Source: Smittium culicis (Eukaryota; Kickxellomycota; Harpellomycetes; Harpellales; Legeriomycetaceae). From it: a DNA stretch of 11,841 nucleotides. Positions 9,237-11,841 of the stretch are shown one piece after another. The DNA lies in the NCBI GenBank assembly GCA_001970855.1, contig LSSN01001561.1:1-11841 (forward strand), given 5' to 3'. Each line of letters opens with the position of its first letter. Position 1 is the stretch's first letter. Both the position numbers and the translations under genes were made by a program. Below the pieces are notes generated by a model that had not been told where the DNA came from, did not search any database, and saw only the letters and a list, made by a program, of their open reading frames with translations.

Positions 9237-10282
9237 TTATTTTAGTTTTAAGATAATTTTTTTTATCGGTTATAAGGAATGAGCATGGATTAGATCAAAC
9301 TTGAAAATAAAAATAGTAAGGAATCAGAAAGGAGTACCAGTTAAAGCTCCAGGTAAAGAAATACTATTAAATATGGTTATGTGGAATTTATTTCGTATTT
9401 AACTAATAAAACTATATACTAAAACTAATAAAAGACATAAGAATTTATAGAGAAATTAAACGACTGCTTTCCTAACTTTACGAAAAACAATTTGTATAAC
9501 TAAGTTTTTTAAGTTTCTACATACTTTTTTATACGTGAAGCGTTGTTTGATGAGGCACAATATTTGCTATCAGCAATTTTGTATACAATAATAGCCATAG
9601 TAAATCTTGAAATTTTTTTATACAATATGATTGTAAGAGCGAGATCTTACATGACCATGCTTAAGTTTTTAAACAAAAAAATATTGGTTAAATCTAATTT
9701 TAATTTACTTATCCAACCTATCAAAATTTTATTTCTGATTTTATCGGATTAATAAATCATGTACTTTGAATTATTGAATATACGATAGATTACACAATGT
9801 GAATCATGAAACGAAATTCAATAAGTTGTATCTATGGATAACAGAAAATAACATGTAAATCAAGGTTATTATTCGCTAGAAAGTTTATTTATATTTAATT
9901 AATAATCTAAACTTTCTAAATTTGCTAAATTTATCAACATAAAGTTGAATACGCCTCAAATAAAAATAAAATAATGTGATCAATATTTTTGGCAGTAATT
10001 AGAAATGGTAGTGTATAATATTAGATATTATATAATTATATTTCAAGGGGGTGGTCATATTAAGTTGTTATCATCTTTATTGGATAAAACATTAAACCTC
10101 CAAAAACCAATAAAATTATAGTACGTATAAATAGGTATCTATAAAATTTTATATATATAGTACTGAAAGTACGGCTCTGTGCTATCCTTATCGTCTTTTC
10201 TTTCGCAAAGGTACTCAGCCAAAATAAAGATTTTGAAATCTAAAATAAGTCTATACTTTTAAAAAATTTAAAATTTAAAATA
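9237..10282. other. AT-rich DNA between the two divergent elements
   Basis: No gene is supported. A 69-codon hydrophobic open frame on the plus strand (9543-9752) lacks an ATG start and any recognisable motif, so I do not call it. The right part, from about 10040, is likely to include the 5' leader of the plus-strand element: it has a GGGGGTGG patch (10048-10055), a TATA-like sequence and a small hairpin. Neither element's outer boundary can be placed, because no repeat shared between their ends was found by eye. Confidence 0.5.
10126..10133 (+). promoter_or_regulatory. Possible TATA box of the plus-strand element
   Basis: TATAAATA lies about 150 bases upstream of the likely Gag ATG (10283). 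It matches the eukaryotic TATA consensus, but in DNA this AT-rich such a match is weak evidence. A small hairpin, GTACT/AGTAC (10160-10172), and a GC-richer leader segment (10168-10222) follow it. Confidence 0.22.
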
Positions 10283-11203
10283 ATGAACCAAGACAACATC
10301 AGGCAGAATCAGTTCAATCAGTAGCAGTTCAACGAACTAACCTAAACTGTCAAGCAACTCTTATGTTGATGGAAACAACATGAAGAGCCTAAAGATCCGT
10401 TCGTAATAAAAATAATTCCGATAACTGATTTAGCAATCTATTCAGAGCTTATCGAAGCTCTTCCTTCAATTGAATATTGCATCTTTTGTACACTGTTGTC
10501 CGAATAAGAAAGGAAAGAGGCGATTCAATTTTTTCCTAGATGTAGTACTATGAACTATTAACCACCGCCACTGAATGAATCAGCTCCCTATGTGGAAAAG
10601 AAAACCGATACATGCCTAAAAAGAATCCAAACCTCATTAGCTCAGGCGACCAGACCGATCGATTACTACGTACACCGCAAAATCCATGATAATCCGTTAA
10701 TAAGGGATGGCGATCCACATATCATTTTCGCCAACACAATGAGGGAACTTTTAGCGGATATCCCATCTACAGTTCCACAGGGTATATTGGACAACCTGTA
10801 TAAGGGAATGGATCTTCCAGGAAAACCGCAAAAGTTAGTGGACCATGATACAAAAACAATAACGAATCAAGAAAAACTTGAAGCACTCGTAGCCATCAAG
10901 AAATCAAAGAAACACGACAGGATCCGTAAGCTCATTCATGAGCGCCTGCAGTACGGTACTCAGATCAGTACCAGCAGCATTACTACTCAGGTGCAAACCA
11001 AGGAAGCTGCAATTTCGTCTTCCACAGTCAATAATTATCCCACACTTAAATTTTCGCGGGAGAGGACGCGGCAGGGGCAGGGAATCTCAATAGATTTCGC
11101 ATTAAGGACCATGGTAGGGGGCCGTCTAATGATTCTCATTTCAGCTTGGAAAAATCTGACCGACAGCATGTGGGTCCACAAAATCGTGGAGAAAGGATAC
11201 TAG
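10283..11203 (+). pseudogene. DIRS-type Gag-like protein, broken by nonsense codons
   Basis: A single frame from the ATG at 10283 to the TAG at 11201-11203 carries the whole protein (about 306 codons), interrupted by five stops in the first third. The last is TAA at 10559-10561, after which it stays open. There is no reason to start at the GTG at 10592. Visible in order are a Gln/Asn-rich head, WKQHEEPKDPF, IPITDLAIYSELIEALPSI (ELIEA at 10445-10459), STMNY*PPPLNES, SLAQATRPIDYYVHRKI (ATRPIDY from 10646), FANTMRELLADIPSTV, and LDNLYKGMDLPGKPQKLV. A basic, Ser/Thr/Gln-rich tail (about 10890-11090) suits nucleic-acid binding. GGRLMILISAWKNLTDSMWV and KIVEKGY follow, the conserved junction leading to RT. 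The family match rests on shared blocks with the minus-strand copy and on memory of fungal DIRS-like proteins. Confidence 0.75.
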
Positions 11204-11841
11204 GTTACATTCTGGAAGAAGTAACAGAATGTGAAGGTGCATTAGTAGAGTTGAATAATTCTATTTAGTAGACCACGATCGCTTCTAAATAAAGAATTGG
11301 AATTTTTGACGAGGAAGCCGACACGCAAAACAGTGTTAGCGGGGCCGCTAAAACTGACGATCCATCCACAGCGCTACAGGATGAAGATGGACCCAGCCAC
11401 CCACACCGTAATCACAGAGGAGGTGGCATCAATATTGTAGAAGAAAGCAATGAGCAATACAAAGCTCGTGATCCGGGCTTCTACAGCAACATATTTGTTA
11501 TGACAAAGGAGACAGGTTGATTCAGGCCAGTACTAGATCTGAGACAATTGAATCAGCACATATAAGAGAGGAATTTCAAAATGTAATCCCTAGCCTCGAT
11601 TTTCCGCCTAGTAATCCGAAAGGACTTAATGACATCACTGTATTTGGAAGATGCACTCATTATTATCCTAATACACGAATATTGCAATAAGTACTTCCGT
11701 TTTTGCTGGAATAAACACGATTATCAATTCCTAGCTCTTCCATTCGGACTTTCACTGATCCCGTACACGTTTACCAAGATTCTTCGCTCGATATTGACAT
11801 TGGCGAGAACACAAGGAATCCGAATTTCAGCATAACTAGAC
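11204..11841 (+). pseudogene. DIRS-type reverse transcriptase, N-terminal part, broken and cut by window end
   Basis: After the TAG ending the open Gag frame, the same frame still reads pol-like peptide (VTFWKK, later HTVITEEVASIL at about 11402-11437). Similarity then jumps to the -1 frame with ARDPGFYSNIFVMTKETG. Next come a TGA (11518-11520), FRPVLDLRQLNQHI (11521-11562), DLMTSLYLEDALIIILIHE, FRFCWNKHDYQFLALPFGLS, FTKILRSILTLARTQGIRIS and finally a stop one residue before LD at the window end, the expected YLDD site. These are RT motifs in the order and wording of DIRS elements. Tyr (11641-11643) replaces the first catalytic Asp in motif A. Stops also lie at 11563-11565 and 11584-11586. 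Gag and pol sharing one frame suggests the ancestor made a Gag-RT fusion. Confidence 0.85.

Larger units (their letters stand above)
10283..11841 (+). mobile_element. Second DIRS-type retrotransposon, 5' part, truncated by window end
   Basis: A Gag-like frame runs directly into RT of the same class as the minus-strand element, on the opposite strand. RT stops at the window edge, so RNase H, YR and the 3' repeat would lie beyond position 11841. The two copies share block order, but sequence identity between corresponding peptides is low (in the ATRPIDY region only about a third of residues agree), so they belong to different families or subfamilies. This copy is better preserved: one frame of 203 codons is open. 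Nonsense codons in Gag and RT still make it inactive. The 5' boundary is set at the Gag ATG for want of a defined terminal repeat. Confidence 0.82.

Noticed and set aside
9543..9752. Hydrophobic 69-codon plus-strand frame in the inter-element spacer
   Set aside because: It begins with TTG, has no recognised domain, and its composition of Ile, Leu, Phe, Asn and Lys is what AT-rich DNA yields by chance.
10592..11203. A 203-codon gene starting at GTG 10592
   Set aside because: The frame similarity continues upstream through stops to the ATG at 10283, so this is the open part of a broken Gag, not a gene with its own start.
1..11841. CRISPR array, prokaryotic operon or phage-like system
   Set aside because: There is no regularly spaced repeat, no compact gene cluster and no intact frame. 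The only coding remnants are eukaryotic DIRS-type retrotransposon proteins.

Overview
This window reads as AT-rich eukaryotic, most likely fungal, intergenic DNA that holds two decayed tyrosine-recombinase (DIRS-type) retrotransposons and no intact gene. Nothing prokaryotic is visible: there are no operons, ribosome-binding sites or compact coding. The Gag-like and reverse transcriptase (RT) peptides resemble, from memory only, multicopy elements of AT-rich insect-gut fungi (Harpellales, Smittium-like). That placement is an inference; the DIRS class itself is well supported by the order Gag, RT, RNase H, tyrosine recombinase (YR).

Layout. Positions 1-4843 are very AT-rich DNA without a recognisable gene. 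They hold two candidate short non-autonomous DNA transposons (about 155-357 with pogo-like ends, about 896-1094 with palindromic ends) and a few short repeats. Positions 4844-5144 are a small unit bounded by a roughly 40-bp imperfect inverted repeat. Positions about 5500-9225 are an essentially full-length DIRS-type element on the minus strand: Gag (9225-8205), RT and RNase H (8100-6600), then YR (6590-5500). It is broken by many stops and frame changes. Positions 9237-10282 are AT-rich and separate the 5' ends of the two elements. From 10283 to the right edge a second, different DIRS-type element runs on the plus strand: Gag, then RT cut off by the window end inside its YxDD motif.

The elements lie head to head, with Gag starts about 1.06 kb apart. 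Their proteins are clearly related but diverged, so they look like separate insertions from different families, not a recent duplication. Both read Tyr where RTs normally carry the first catalytic Asp. The minus copy also appears to lack the recombinase His and Tyr. In life such elements would encode a capsid-like Gag, copy their RNA with RT/RNase H, and integrate with YR instead of a DDE integrase. Neither copy here could do so. I see no convincing novel functional system; the interest lies in element structure, decay pattern and unclassified short repeats.
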